A stretch of 14,011 nucleotides of DNA from an uncultured Bacillota bacterium (GCA_937874815.1 CALNBW010000156.1:1-14011); one strand, 5' to 3'. Counted from the first letter of the stretch, positions 1-8,028 are shown. Notes: a model not told the origin generated them from the sequence alone. Translations and numbers: made by a program.

Positions 1-725
1 CTGAAAAAACGACTAATACCGCCTTTATCTCCATGAACACTCGGAAAGCGCCCTTTGATAACAAGAACATTCGCTTGGCTATGGCTTACGCTACAGATAA
101 AGAGGGGCTTGCCGTTGTACAAGGCGGCGCTACCGTTATTAATAGCATGACGCCCGCCATGTTTAGCACCTACTATGAATCGCCTAATGCGCCAAAATAC
201 GATCTCGACAAAGCTAGGGAACTGCTTGAAGCAGAAGGCTACAGTATCTCCCATCCGCTCAAATTCGAAACTTGGGTCTACGGCGGCAACGCTGCCATCA
301 TGGAGGCCTATCAGGCCACACTGAAGACTATCGGCGTAGACATGAGTATCAAGAACCTAGAATTTGGTGTATTCTTGGAAGGCATGGCGAATGGGGAGTA
401 TCAGATGTTAGCTGGGTCCTGGAACAACACCTCGGGTAATCCTCTTAGCGCTCTTGAGAATTACTGGAGTGGTAGTTTTGGATCTCAGAATATCTCATTC
501 TTCAAGAATGCCCGTTGCGACAAGCTTTACAATCTAGCTAAGGCTACTTCTGATGAAGATGCGCTCAAAGCTGCCGCTCAGGAAGTACAGGAGATTGCTG
601 CTGCGGAAATGCCTATCATTCCAACGTTCAGTAACATGGCTATCTATGCTCTCGACAAACAGCTTAAGGGTGTAGACATTCATCCCAGCTCCATCTACTC
701 TTTCCGCAACGCTTACTATGAGTAA
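1..725 (+). CDS. peptide ABC transporter substrate-binding protein, SBP_bac_5 (DppA/OppA) family, C-terminal part
   Basis: This is the 3' part of an extracytoplasmic solute-binding protein for a peptide (or nickel/opine) ABC importer. The reading frame is open from base 3 and already codes for family sequence (TAFISMNTRKAPFDNKNIRL) before the first ATG at 33, so that ATG is internal and the gene starts outside the window. Family landmarks are the SMNT...PFD segment followed by RLAMAYATDKEG, which corresponds to the 'VRQAL.YAIDR' block of DppA proteins, and a C-terminal stretch with AAAEMPIIPTFSNMAIYAL. It ends in TAA. About 240 residues are visible, roughly the last 45% of a 500-550 residue protein. 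Two permease and two ATPase genes follow on the same strand, so it should be the binding protein of that importer. Substrate specificity cannot be read from this fragment. Confidence 0.93.
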   Translation, partial: EKTTNTAFISMNTRKAPFDNKNIRLAMAYATDKEGLAVVQGGATVINSMTPAMFSTYYESPNAPKYDLDKARELLEAEGYSISHPLKFETWVYGGNAAIMEAYQATLKTIGVDMSIKNLEFGVFLEGMANGEYQMLAGSWNNTSGNPLSALENYWSGSFGSQNISFFKNARCDKLYNLAKATSDEDALKAAAQEVQEIAAAEMPIIPTFSNMAIYALDKQLKGVDIHPSSIYSFRNAYYE

Positions 726-742
726 TCGTAACTAGAAAGTCA

Positions 743-789
743 TGCGCCGGATGGGCTGTGCAGGATTTGACAGCCCATCCTCGCATTTT
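743..789 (+). terminator. strong intergenic hairpin between binding-protein and permease genes (attenuator or mRNA stabiliser)
   Basis: A perfect 11-bp stem, GGATGGGCTGT (749-759) with ACAGCCCATCC (770-780), closes a 10-base loop. The stem can be extended at its base by TGCG (743-746) with CGCA (782-785), and TTTT follows at 786-789. It lies 18 bases after the binding-protein stop codon and about 30 bases before the permease start. The short U tract suggests partial termination or protection of the upstream mRNA 3' end. Either would leave more binding-protein mRNA than permease mRNA, as is common for ABC importers. Its effect is inferred. Confidence 0.75.
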
Positions 790-818
790 CAGCTATCAAG
801 AATGAAAAGAGGGACGCC

Positions 819-1793
819 ATGAGCAAGTATGTTTTTAAGCGGCTACTACACATTATTCCAGTCCTTATAGGGGTTACTTTTTTGGTGTTTGCCCTGCTCT
901 CTTTTAGCCCAGGCGATCCTGCCCAAGCGATTCTAGGAGTAGGCGCTAAACCAGAAGAACTTGCCATGATGCGGGAACAGTTGGGCCTCAATGACCCAGT
1001 CATCGTTCAATATCTTAGATACATGGGCGGAGTGGTCACTGGCAATTTCGGTACCTCCTATTCCACCAAACAGCCTGTGCTAGAGATGATACGCATACGT
1101 CTGCCTAACACACTAATCTTATCTTTTGGATCTCTACTCCTGATTTTCATTGTAGCCATCCCGTTAGGGGTAGTGCTGGCGATTAAGCAGAACTCGTTTT
1201 TTGATAATGTAATGCGGGTGGTCACCCTCATTTTGGCTGCTATGCCTGGTTTCTGGCTGGGACTGATGCTAATCATACTCTTCTCAGTCAAACTAGGGTG
1301 GCTACCTTCTAATGGCTTGGAAAGCGCCAAGGCAGCCATCATGCCTCTTGTCTGCCTGTCTGTTGCTGGTTGGACCACCAACTCTCGCCTGGTCCGCGCC
1401 TCTATGCTAGACGTCATCCGGCAGGACTATATCCGTACTGCTCGGGCTAAGGGGCTGCCCTATAGGCGTATTGTACGCAAACATGCCTTAAAGAACGCTC
1501 TGATGCCCATAGTCACCTCCATCGGCATGGCCATCGGGCAGTGCGTTGGTGGATCAGTAATTATTGAAACCGTGTTCGGCATCAATGGCCTAGGTAAGAT
1601 GATGGTTGACGCCTTGCGTCAGAAAGATATCCCCACCATTATGGCTAGCGTGATTATCTCCGCCGTAATTATCGCCTTGGCTAACCTGCTCACTGATCTT
1701 TCTTATGCTTTTATTGACCCTCGCATCAGGTCCACGTATGTGAAACCTAAAGCCAAGGCTAAAGCAACTGCAGGAGGGGGTGTAAGCGCATGA
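819..1793 (+). CDS. peptide ABC transporter permease, DppB/OppB type
   Basis: Integral membrane subunit of a peptide ABC importer, 324 residues, the usual length for DppB. The N-terminus (MSKYVFKRLLHIIPVLIGVTFLVF) is the standard first membrane helix. It is followed by the periplasmic-loop signature PGDPA (31-35), LGLNDPVIVQY (55-65) and GNFGTS (75-80), all typical of this subfamily. The cytoplasmic EAA-type loop that docks the ATPases is at about 205-230 (RTARAKGLPYRRIVRKHALKNALMP), and further helices precede the DPRIR end motif at 300-304. The last 15 residues form a lysine/alanine-rich tail (KPKAKAKATAGGG) that is longer than in many homologues. The start is supported by a purine-rich AAGAGGGA upstream. 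Its stop overlaps the start of the next permease gene by 4 bases (ATGA), indicating translational coupling. Confidence 0.95.
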   Translation: MSKYVFKRLLHIIPVLIGVTFLVFALLSFSPGDPAQAILGVGAKPEELAMMREQLGLNDPVIVQYLRYMGGVVTGNFGTSYSTKQPVLEMIRIRLPNTLILSFGSLLLIFIVAIPLGVVLAIKQNSFFDNVMRVVTLILAAMPGFWLGLMLIILFSVKLGWLPSNGLESAKAAIMPLVCLSVAGWTTNSRLVRASMLDVIRQDYIRTARAKGLPYRRIVRKHALKNALMPIVTSIGMAIGQCVGGSVIIETVFGINGLGKMMVDALRQKDIPTIMASVIISAVIIALANLLTDLSYAFIDPRIRSTYVKPKAKAKATAGGGVSA

Positions 1794-2680
1794 ACGGGCC
1801 GGCCAATGTTGACATAATAGCTCACAAGAAGAAACGCGGCCTATGGGCTGACGCCTGGCTGCGCTTAAGCAAGAATACTACGGCGGTTATCGGTATGGTC
1901 ATGTTGGGAGTAATTCTATTGACCTGCATCAGCGCCCCTTTATTCATTGATTACGAGGATGATGTGGTAAAAGTAAACATTGCCAAGCGGCTGGAATTCC
2001 CTTCAGAAGGCAAATTGTTGGGTACAGACGAACTAGGGCGAGATGTTTTTGCTCGGATTATCTGGGGCGGACGTATCTCTCTTTTCGTGGGTATCACCTC
2101 AGTGCTCATTGCCAGTGCCATCGGGACAGCGCTGGGGGCTATTGCCGGTTACTATGGGGGCAAAACAGATAGTTTGATTATGCGCAGCCTGGATATTTTC
2201 ATGGCCATCCCATCGATGCTACTGATGATTACGTTGGTTAGCATTATGGAGCCCACGACTCTGAACTTAACTCTGGCCATAAGCGTTGGCTTTATCCCTG
2301 GCAAGGCCAGACTAATCCGAGCGCAAGTGCTCAAAATTAAGGACTTAGAGTATATCGACGCGGTGCGGGCTCAGGGTGCCAGTAACTGGCGCATCATACT
2401 AACGCATATTCTACCCAACGCAATCAGCCCAGTTATCTCAAGTTTTATCATGAGTATCCCTGGAGGCATCATGACTATCAGTAGCCTGAGCTTTATCGGC
2501 CTCGGTGTGCAGGCTCCCAATCCGGAATGGGGTTCAATGCTCTCCAGCGGCCGAGCCTTCATCCGGGACTGTTGGCACATTACCGCGTTCCCCGGTATAG
2601 CGATTGTTTTAACTGTTATTGCGCTAACTCTGGTGGGTGATGGACTACGGGATGCTCTAGACCCCAGAATGAAAGATTAG
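1790..2680 (+). CDS. peptide ABC transporter permease, DppC/OppC type
   Basis: Second membrane subunit, 296 residues, pairing with the preceding DppB-type permease to form the translocation path. It begins with a basic cytoplasmic segment (HKKKRGLW), then a first helix at about 30-50. The diagnostic DppC segment LGTDELGRDVFARIIWGGRISL is at 77-98. The EAA loop, about 189-209, reads IDAVRAQGASNWRIILTHILPN, preceded by GKARLIRAQVL, which is strongly conserved in DppC and OppC. The C-terminus has SFIGLGVQAPNPEWGSML (234-251) and GDGLRDALDPRM (283-294), also family hallmarks. Translation starts at the ATGA overlap with the upstream gene, where GGAGGGGG supplies the ribosome site. The gap to the following ATPase gene is 12 bases. 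Confidence 0.95.
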   Translation: MNGPANVDIIAHKKKRGLWADAWLRLSKNTTAVIGMVMLGVILLTCISAPLFIDYEDDVVKVNIAKRLEFPSEGKLLGTDELGRDVFARIIWGGRISLFVGITSVLIASAIGTALGAIAGYYGGKTDSLIMRSLDIFMAIPSMLLMITLVSIMEPTTLNLTLAISVGFIPGKARLIRAQVLKIKDLEYIDAVRAQGASNWRIILTHILPNAISPVISSFIMSIPGGIMTISSLSFIGLGVQAPNPEWGSMLSSGRAFIRDCWHITAFPGIAIVLTVIALTLVGDGLRDALDPRMKD

Positions 2681-2692
2681 GAGGGATTAACC

Positions 2693-3724
2693 ATGCGTGA
2701 GCAGGCCTTAAGTACCGATCCATTGTTGCAGATTGAAGATTTGGTTGTTCAGTTTGTAACCAGCGACGGAATCGTACACGCGATCAATCGCTTGCATCTT
2801 TCGTTAAACCGGGGTGAAACCTTGGCTCTGGTAGGTGAAACCGGTGCCGGTAAAACCACCACTGCACTAGCTATTATGGGCCTCATTGATAGCCCGCCTG
2901 GCAGAGTGGTGCAAGGCGAGATCATTTTTGATGGCGTCGATCTGCTGACCCTAACAGAGGAAGAATATCGCAAATACCGGGGGAGCAAGATCTCCATGAT
3001 TTTTCAGGACCCCATGACTGCGCTTAACCCGGTGCTGCCAGTGGCAGATCAGATTGCCGAAACGATTGCCAATCATCAGGGCCTCTCGGACGAACATGCT
3101 ATGGAGCGGGCCATTGAGATGTTGGAGTTGGTGCGTATTCCAGCCGATCGCGCTTACGAGTATCCGCATCAGTTCTCGGGTGGGATGAAACAGCGTGTGG
3201 TTATTGCTATCGCTTTAGCCTGCAACCCACAACTCTTAATTGCGGACGAGCCAACTACTGCATTGGATGTTACTATTCAGGCACAAGTGTTGGAGATGAT
3301 GAAGGAACTGCACGATAAGTTGGGTACTTCCACGCTTATGATAACTCACGACCTAGGCGTTGTGGCTGAGACCTGTGATAAAGTGGCCATCATGTATGCA
3401 GGCGAGATTATTGAAAGCGGCACCTTAAAAGATGTCTTCCTTAACCCTTCTCACCCTTATACAGTGGGACTGTTTGGCTCCATTCCTAAGATTGATGAGG
3501 AAGTAGAGTTCTTGGCACAAATTGAGGGGTTGATGCCAGACCCAGTTGACCTTCCTCCAGGCTGTCGCTTTCACCCTAGATGCAAGTATGCGGAACCTGC
3601 GTGTGCCGAACAGGCACCAGCATTCACCAACTTGCCCGGTGAAGAACACTGGGTACGTTGTTTGATTTACGAGGGGAAGTTGCAGATCACTGAGCTGCCA
3701 AAGGGGGATTTGCATAATGTCTAA
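2693..3724 (+). CDS. peptide ABC transporter ATP-binding protein, DppD/OppD type
   Basis: Cytoplasmic ATPase subunit, 343 residues, that powers the importer together with the following DppF-type protein. Visible motifs are Walker A GETGAGKT (48-55), Q-loop Q105 in FQDPMTALNP, ABC signature FSGGMKQR (161-168), Walker B LLIADEP (181-187) and switch histidine H219 in ITHDL. The C-terminal region has the oligopeptide-ATPase domain with HPYTVGLFGSIP and four cysteines, C291, C297, C304 and C323 (C-x5-C-x6-C-x18-C). In the crystallised DppD of Thermoanaerobacter tengcongensis, the corresponding cysteines hold an iron-sulfur cluster. The start has a clear AGGAGG ten to twelve bases upstream. The stop overlaps the next gene by 8 bases, so the two ATPases are probably translationally coupled. 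Confidence 0.95.
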   Translation: MREQALSTDPLLQIEDLVVQFVTSDGIVHAINRLHLSLNRGETLALVGETGAGKTTTALAIMGLIDSPPGRVVQGEIIFDGVDLLTLTEEEYRKYRGSKISMIFQDPMTALNPVLPVADQIAETIANHQGLSDEHAMERAIEMLELVRIPADRAYEYPHQFSGGMKQRVVIAIALACNPQLLIADEPTTALDVTIQAQVLEMMKELHDKLGTSTLMITHDLGVVAETCDKVAIMYAGEIIESGTLKDVFLNPSHPYTVGLFGSIPKIDEEVEFLAQIEGLMPDPVDLPPGCRFHPRCKYAEPACAEQAPAFTNLPGEEHWVRCLIYEGKLQITELPKGDLHNV

Positions 3725-4676
3725 ACACTATGTTGAGGTAAAGAACCTCAAGAAGTATTTCGAGACCCCTAGTGGCATGCTGCATGCGGTAGATGGTCTA
3801 GACCTTACTATTGAAAAAGGGCAGACCATCGGTATTGTCGGCGAATCGGGCTGTGGCAAGAGCACTATGGGCCGAGTTATGGCGCGCCTAACTGATGCTA
3901 CCAGTGGGGAAATTTTAATGAACGGCGAGAACATTCTTAGGTTGAAAGGTCATAGCCTCAAGGAGTATCGCAAACGCGTGCAGATAATCTTTCAAGATCC
4001 TTTTTCGTCGCTTAACCCACGCAAAACCGTGTATAACACTATTGCTGAGCCCCTGTTGATTCATAGGGTATACCCGGACAAAGAGAAGTTAGAGGCTAAG
4101 GTATATGAGCTGATCGAACTGGTGGGGTTGTCAGAAAGACACGTCAACTCTTACCCGCATGAACTGGACGGGGGGCGCCGTCAGCGCATTGGTATTGCCC
4201 GGGCGCTGGCATTAGGCCCGGAATTCATTGTTTGTGATGAGCCGGTATCAGCCCTTGATGTTTCTATTCAAGCTCAAATCCTTAATCTACTGAAGCGGCT
4301 ACAGCAACAGTTTGGCTATACCTATATGTTTATTACCCATGATTTATCCGTGGTCAAGCATTTCTCCAATGATGTTTTGGTCATGTATTTAGGGCAAATG
4401 GTAGAGAAGGCCCCAGTGCGCCAGTTGTTTGCCCAACCGCGTCACCCTTATACGCAGGCGCTACTGTCGGCTATTCCTATACCTTCCTTGGAGAAGAGAA
4501 AAGACCGTATTCTGCTGCGGGGTGAGATCACTTCGCCGATCGACCCCAAGGAAGCCTGCCGTTTTGCCGATCGCTGTAATCAGGCTAGCGAGCAGTGTCG
4601 CAATAGTAACCCGCCCATTGTCGACCTTGGCGGCGGGCATATCGTCCGCTGTTGGCACATTGAACAGAACAGTTAG
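3717..4676 (+). CDS. peptide ABC transporter ATP-binding protein, DppF/OppF type
   Basis: Second ATPase of the importer, 319 residues. Motifs are Walker A GESGCGKST (42-50), Q-loop Q93 in IFQDPFSSLNPR, Walker B FIVCDEP (170-176), D-loop SALD (178-181) and switch histidine H208 in ITHDLSVV. The ABC signature is unusual: LDGGRRQR (150-157) instead of LSGGQRQR, so the signature serine is an aspartate and the glutamine an arginine. The C-terminal domain contains HPYTQALLSAIPIP and a four-cysteine cluster C281, C287, C294 and C312, parallel to that of the DppD-type partner. The start codon lies inside the end of the previous gene, with GGGGGAT upstream. The hydrolase gene follows after 16 bases. 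Family assignment is secure; the substrate is unknown. Confidence 0.95.
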   Translation: MSKHYVEVKNLKKYFETPSGMLHAVDGLDLTIEKGQTIGIVGESGCGKSTMGRVMARLTDATSGEILMNGENILRLKGHSLKEYRKRVQIIFQDPFSSLNPRKTVYNTIAEPLLIHRVYPDKEKLEAKVYELIELVGLSERHVNSYPHELDGGRRQRIGIARALALGPEFIVCDEPVSALDVSIQAQILNLLKRLQQQFGYTYMFITHDLSVVKHFSNDVLVMYLGQMVEKAPVRQLFAQPRHPYTQALLSAIPIPSLEKRKDRILLRGEITSPIDPKEACRFADRCNQASEQCRNSNPPIVDLGGGHIVRCWHIEQNS

Positions 4677-4692
4677 ATAGGGGGCATCTATT

Positions 4693-6840
4693 ATGGAACA
4701 CTACCTAATGGGCAAAACCTTCGCCCACTACCGTTCGGGCGTCTATGAAGGACAGTTTATTTTCGACCCCAAGCAGCTTCTTTGGTGCGCTGTTGACCCG
4801 CAAACCCGCATTCAGCTCAAGTACATTCCCTTTAAGCAAGGAATGAAAGAGTCCTTATTCGATTTAACTAAGCTTTACGAGGGCCTGACTGACTATGCCA
4901 ACACCGCTTGGGAAGGCGAACAGGTTGTCTTGCCCAATGGAACACGCTATAACCGTTATCTGCCCTTCATTGGCGTAGTTAATGGCAAAGAAGTGGAAAC
5001 CTGGCTCTGGGCCCAGCGTGGCGCTCCGCCCGTCATGGACGTAGTGACATTGGATGGCCAAGTTATAGCATTTATTATGCCTGGGCGCATATCCAGTGAA
5101 ATGTTGATCGAGGATGGCTATGAAACAGTAACCCCCTTCATCAAGTATGCCGATCCCATGCTTTCTAAGGTGGAATACGGCATTCGCGAACTGGGCAATC
5201 ACTGGGTAATGACTAGAGATGGAGTAAGGCTAGCCACTGAGGTATTCCTGCCTGCTGGTGGTGTCCCGGGCCAAAAGTTCCCGACTATTGTTGTGCGTAC
5301 TTGTTATGGTAAGGCACGAGATCTGCATCGCTGCACCCATTGGGTGAACCGTGGTTACGCTTTTGTTATTCAGGATGTGCGTGGGCGATCTGACTCTGAT
5401 GGTGAATTGGTACCCTTCTATCATGAGCGCGAAGACGCCTATGACCTGTTCAGTTGGATAGCCGAGCAGGAATGGTCCGATGGCAACATCGGCATGTGGG
5501 GCGCAAGTTATCTCGGCTATACGACCACGGCAGCTGCTACCAGCGGACACCCTAACCTGAAGACTGCTATCAGCGAGGTTAACGTGGGTTCACCGTTCTT
5601 TATGGATACGGTGCGCCGGGGCGGGGCAGTTTGTTCTTGGCCTTTACTATGCTGGACGCTGGGACAGTCGGTATCTAACCGGGTTGATCATGATGTATTC
5701 CAAGGTAGAACTGTTGACCCCGACAAGGCCGTGCAGATTAGGCCTATTACCGAGATTCCCAGCCAAACAATAGGCAAGCGTTCTGGTCCCTGGGATATCT
5801 GGGCACAGCACTACCGTTATGATGATTTCTGGCGGCACTGCGATAATACACTCCATGGGGCTAATGTGAAGATTCCGATGCTAATACTTTCCGGTTGGCA
5901 TGATGGTGACGCTTTGGGAGTGCAAGAGACTTGGCGTTTTCTCACTGCCAATGACACCCCAGGGCGACGGATCATCCTTGGGCCATGGCCCCATGCGTTA
6001 AATGCATTCAGGGATTGCCAAGATACTGCATATGGCGATAACGCTATTGACTATGACTTTGATACCCGAACCATCCGTTGGTTTGACCGTTATCTTAAAG
6101 ACATTGCTAACGGCGAAGATAAGGAACCCCGAGCTACCTACTACGTGGGCGGTCCTGGCGAGAACAAGTGGCACTATAGCGATGACTGGAGTCCAACTGA
6201 GGCTACTTTAACGGAGCTCTATTTCCATAGCAACGGCAGGGCTAACTCCATGCATGGTGATGGGAGATTGCTAACAACTCCTGTAGAGGGGCACCGCCAT
6301 GATTCCTATGTCTATGACCCGGAGAATGCGGCCCGCGGCGATGGCAAATTCGAACCATCAGTGCTTAATGCTTTGCATTCACGCCAGGATTGCCTGGTAT
6401 ATGAGACCCACGAGCTTACTGAAGCAGTAGCGGTGGCTGGCAACATCTCAACAGTTTTCTATGCTGCCTCAAGTGCCGTCGATACCGACTTCTTTGTCAC
6501 CGTTTCTGATGTAGATGAAAAGGGAGTCGCCCGGAAGATTTCCCACAATGGCATCCGGGCAGAATTCCGCAATTACCCTGAGGAGCCATCCTCATTGTTA
6601 ACACCAGGTAAAATCGAGAAATATCACATTTACTTGCACTTTGCAGGCCACGTCTTCCAGCCTGGTCATCGGATTCGTGTCGACATTAGCTCAGCCGATT
6701 ATATCGTTTTCTTCCCTAATACTAACACTGGCATTGACCCCTATACCGACCCTAAGCCGATCATTGCCACCCAACAGATCTACCTCGGGGCCGATTACCC
6801 CTCATGTGTTAGACTGCCCATCCTCTATGGCCAACTCTAG
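4693..6840 (+). CDS. CocE/NonD-family (peptidase S15, X-Pro dipeptidyl-peptidase-like) hydrolase with extra N-terminal domain
   Basis: A 715-residue serine hydrolase with no visible signal peptide, so probably cytoplasmic. The S15 alpha/beta-hydrolase core starts near residue 170 (VMTRDGVRLATEVFLP). The expected catalytic triad is S272 in GASYLG (270-275), D404 in GWHDGD and H434 in GPWPH, matching the order and context seen in cocaine esterase. A beta-rich C-terminal region, about 480-715, ends with HVFQPGHRIRVDISSADY, typical of the X-Pro dipeptidyl-peptidase C-terminal (PepX_C) domain. The first 165 or so residues are not part of the usual S15 core and I do not recognise them. It sits 16 bases behind the peptide-importer ATPase genes, so hydrolysis of an imported peptide or ester-like compound is likely. 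Proline specificity is not established. The TAG stop is the first triplet of a repeat. Confidence 0.88.
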   Translation: MEHYLMGKTFAHYRSGVYEGQFIFDPKQLLWCAVDPQTRIQLKYIPFKQGMKESLFDLTKLYEGLTDYANTAWEGEQVVLPNGTRYNRYLPFIGVVNGKEVETWLWAQRGAPPVMDVVTLDGQVIAFIMPGRISSEMLIEDGYETVTPFIKYADPMLSKVEYGIRELGNHWVMTRDGVRLATEVFLPAGGVPGQKFPTIVVRTCYGKARDLHRCTHWVNRGYAFVIQDVRGRSDSDGELVPFYHEREDAYDLFSWIAEQEWSDGNIGMWGASYLGYTTTAAATSGHPNLKTAISEVNVGSPFFMDTVRRGGAVCSWPLLCWTLGQSVSNRVDHDVFQGRTVDPDKAVQIRPITEIPSQTIGKRSGPWDIWAQHYRYDDFWRHCDNTLHGANVKIPMLILSGWHDGDALGVQETWRFLTANDTPGRRIILGPWPHALNAFRDCQDTAYGDNAIDYDFDTRTIRWFDRYLKDIANGEDKEPRATYYVGGPGENKWHYSDDWSPTEATLTELYFHSNGRANSMHGDGRLLTTPVEGHRHDSYVYDPENAARGDGKFEPSVLNALHSRQDCLVYETHELTEAVAVAGNISTVFYAASSAVDTDFFVTVSDVDEKGVARKISHNGIRAEFRNYPEEPSSLLTPGKIEKYHIYLHFAGHVFQPGHRIRVDISSADYIVFFPNTNTGIDPYTDPKPIIATQQIYLGADYPSCVRLPILYGQL

Positions 6841-6870
6841 AACAAGGGCCAAGGGTTTTGTCCTATAAAA
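6838..6870 (+). repeat. stop-codon-anchored repeat, copy 1 (divergent)
   Basis: This is a diverged copy of a roughly 33-base element found three times in the window. It starts at the TAG stop codon of the hydrolase gene and reads TAG-AACAAGGGCCAAGG, then GTTTTGTCCTATAAAA. Compared with copy 3 (9809-9841) about 24 of 33 positions agree by eye, including the TAG, ACA, GGG, GTTTTGTCCT and final AAAA blocks. Its flank also forms GGCCAAGG (6847-6854) with CCTTGGCC (6882-6889). Copy status is less certain than for copies 2 and 3. Confidence 0.55.
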
Positions 6871-6893
6871 CCACGATTGTTCCTTGGCCAAAC

Positions 6894-6917
6894 TGGCACC
6901 CGCGAGGGTGCCATTTT
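6894..6917 (+). terminator. intrinsic terminator after the peptide-importer/hydrolase operon
   Basis: A perfect 8-bp stem, TGGCACCC (6894-6901) with GGGTGCCA (6906-6913), closes a GCGA tetraloop and is followed by TTTT (6914-6917). A second GGTGCCC followed by TTTTT (6918-6929) could pair with the same left arm and give an alternative, longer terminator. It ends the + strand operon in a convergent intergenic region. Confidence 0.85.
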
Positions 6918-6998
6918 GGTGCCCTTTTTATCATGCTTTGCTCTTCCACCGCATGCCCGGGATATAAGAAATCTTGGTTTCGGTCGGCAATTGTAAAA

Positions 6999-7032
6999 TT
7001 TTTGCAGGCGAAAACTCCGTCCCCCTGTCCTA
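6999..7032 (-). repeat. stop-codon-anchored repeat, copy 2
   Basis: Read on the minus strand, this copy starts at the TAG stop codon of the LysR gene and continues GACAGGGGGACGGAG, then TTTTCGCCTGCAAAAA. It matches copy 3 (9809-9841) at about 31 of 33 aligned positions, with one inserted G and two substitutions. No similarity is visible upstream of the TAG, so the stop codon marks the repeat edge. It is inverted relative to copies 1 and 3. Confidence 0.85.
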
Positions 7033-7899
7033 GGCGTGCATCAGTTTTTGGTGGAATGTCTCGTTTCTTCTTTTCATTAGGCTATTGCTAGGGTAGATGA
7101 AATATAGTGGTCGCTCGATTAGGTAATCTTGTATGGTTAGGTAGCATAGCTCGCCGCTTTCGACTTCCTGCTTTACGACAGCTTCGTACATGAAAGAAAT
7201 TGCGTTTGAGCCGCTCAGGATTTGCTTGATGATGCCAAAGCTGCTGATCTCGTATATTCTAGAAGCGGAGAGCAACGAGTCGTTATTTTGGTATAGGTAA
7301 TTCTCGTATATCTCCCGGGTGCCGGATCCCTTTTCTCTTAGGACCAAGGGATATTCATGAACTTCGGATATCGTGGCTTCTTTCCCTTCTAAGGGGTGTC
7401 CTTTTCTCGCTACGGGAACGAACCTAGTGGTCAAGAACTCATCGAAGTGGAATAATGTTTTGTCAAATATCCCTTCAATAAATGCGCAATACAGTTCATT
7501 GCTTAGCAGCATTTCAATAATCGCCTTAGTATTCTTCACTGTTATAGACAGCAAATCATCATAGCGATGCAAATAGGAGCTCAAGTAGGGTGGCAAATAG
7601 TAATCGGCAACAGATAGCGTGGCCCCGATCTTAATCGGGGTTACCGCTTTTTTCAGCTGATTCATCAGCTGCTTCTCGTTGGCAACTTGAAGGCGAGCGT
7701 AATTATAGAGAGCTACTCCTTGCGCGGTTAAGGTGACTGACTTCCCTCTGATATCGATCAGATTACAGCCATAATACTCCTCCAGCTTCTTTATATGTTG
7801 ACTGACTGCAGGTTGCGTTAAGTTTAGTTCAGCGGCTGCTCTAGTATAGTTTTTGCATTGCGCCACCGTGAGAAACGTTAATATCTTTGTATCAAGCAT
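7030..7899 (-). CDS. LysR-family transcriptional regulator, CysL/YeiE-like
   Basis: DNA-binding transcriptional regulator, 289 residues, the normal LysR length. The N-terminal winged helix-turn-helix is at about 4-60 (FLTVAQCKNYTRAAAELNLT, then QPAVSQHIKKLEEYYGC). The effector-binding domain follows from about 89 (IKIGATLSVADYYLPPYL), with the REKGSGTRE block (188-196) that is common in CysL, YeiE and CbbR-type members. I chose the ATG at 7899-7897 because MLDTKILTFL is the canonical start of the family and GGAGGG lies 4 bases upstream. Upstream in-frame ATGs up to 7947 would add at most 16 residues. It is transcribed away from the YeiH-family gene, as yeiE is from yeiH, so it probably controls that gene in response to a sulfur compound such as sulfite. 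Its TAG stop lies in the repeat. Confidence 0.92.
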   Translation of the reverse strand: MLDTKILTFLTVAQCKNYTRAAAELNLTQPAVSQHIKKLEEYYGCNLIDIRGKSVTLTAQGVALYNYARLQVANEKQLMNQLKKAVTPIKIGATLSVADYYLPPYLSSYLHRYDDLLSITVKNTKAIIEMLLSNELYCAFIEGIFDKTLFHFDEFLTTRFVPVARKGHPLEGKEATISEVHEYPLVLREKGSGTREIYENYLYQNNDSLLSASRIYEISSFGIIKQILSGSNAISFMYEAVVKQEVESGELCYLTIQDYLIERPLYFIYPSNSLMKRRNETFHQKLMHA

Positions 7900-7970
7900 A
7901 TATCCCTCCAGCATCATCTCTGTACTACCGATAATCATAACATACACTTATCTATAATAACATATCATAA

Positions 7971-8000
7971 TTGGGCTTTATCATTTCTCTCATGTAGAAT
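7971..8000 (+). promoter_or_regulatory. candidate sigma-A promoter of the YeiH-family gene
   Basis: TTGGGC (7971-7976) and TAGAAT (7995-8000) are separated by 18 bases and lie 28 bases before the start codon. The AT-rich stretch just upstream (about 7945-7970, with partly symmetric TATAATAACATATCATA) is where a LysR operator would be expected. I see no clean T-N11-A palindrome that fixes its position. Confidence 0.45.
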
Positions 8001-8028
8001 CATCCTAGAACAGCTTAGGAGGATACGC

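Noticed and set aside
1..725. Treating the ATG at 33 as the gene start
   Set aside because: The frame is open upstream and already codes for conserved binding-protein sequence, so the gene is truncated by the window edge rather than short.
740..1003. 87-residue open frame on the minus strand
   Set aside because: It lies opposite a hairpin and the start of a well-supported permease gene, has no ribosome site and looks like antisense of that coding region.
5230..5550. 106-residue open frame on the minus strand
   Set aside because: It is fully antisense to the catalytic core of the S15 hydrolase, including the nucleophile motif, and has no family features.
6858..7091. 77-residue open frame on the plus strand across the convergent intergenic region
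   Set aside because: It reads through the operon terminator and a repeat copy and into the 3' end of the LysR gene; it has no ribosome site and no recognisable features.
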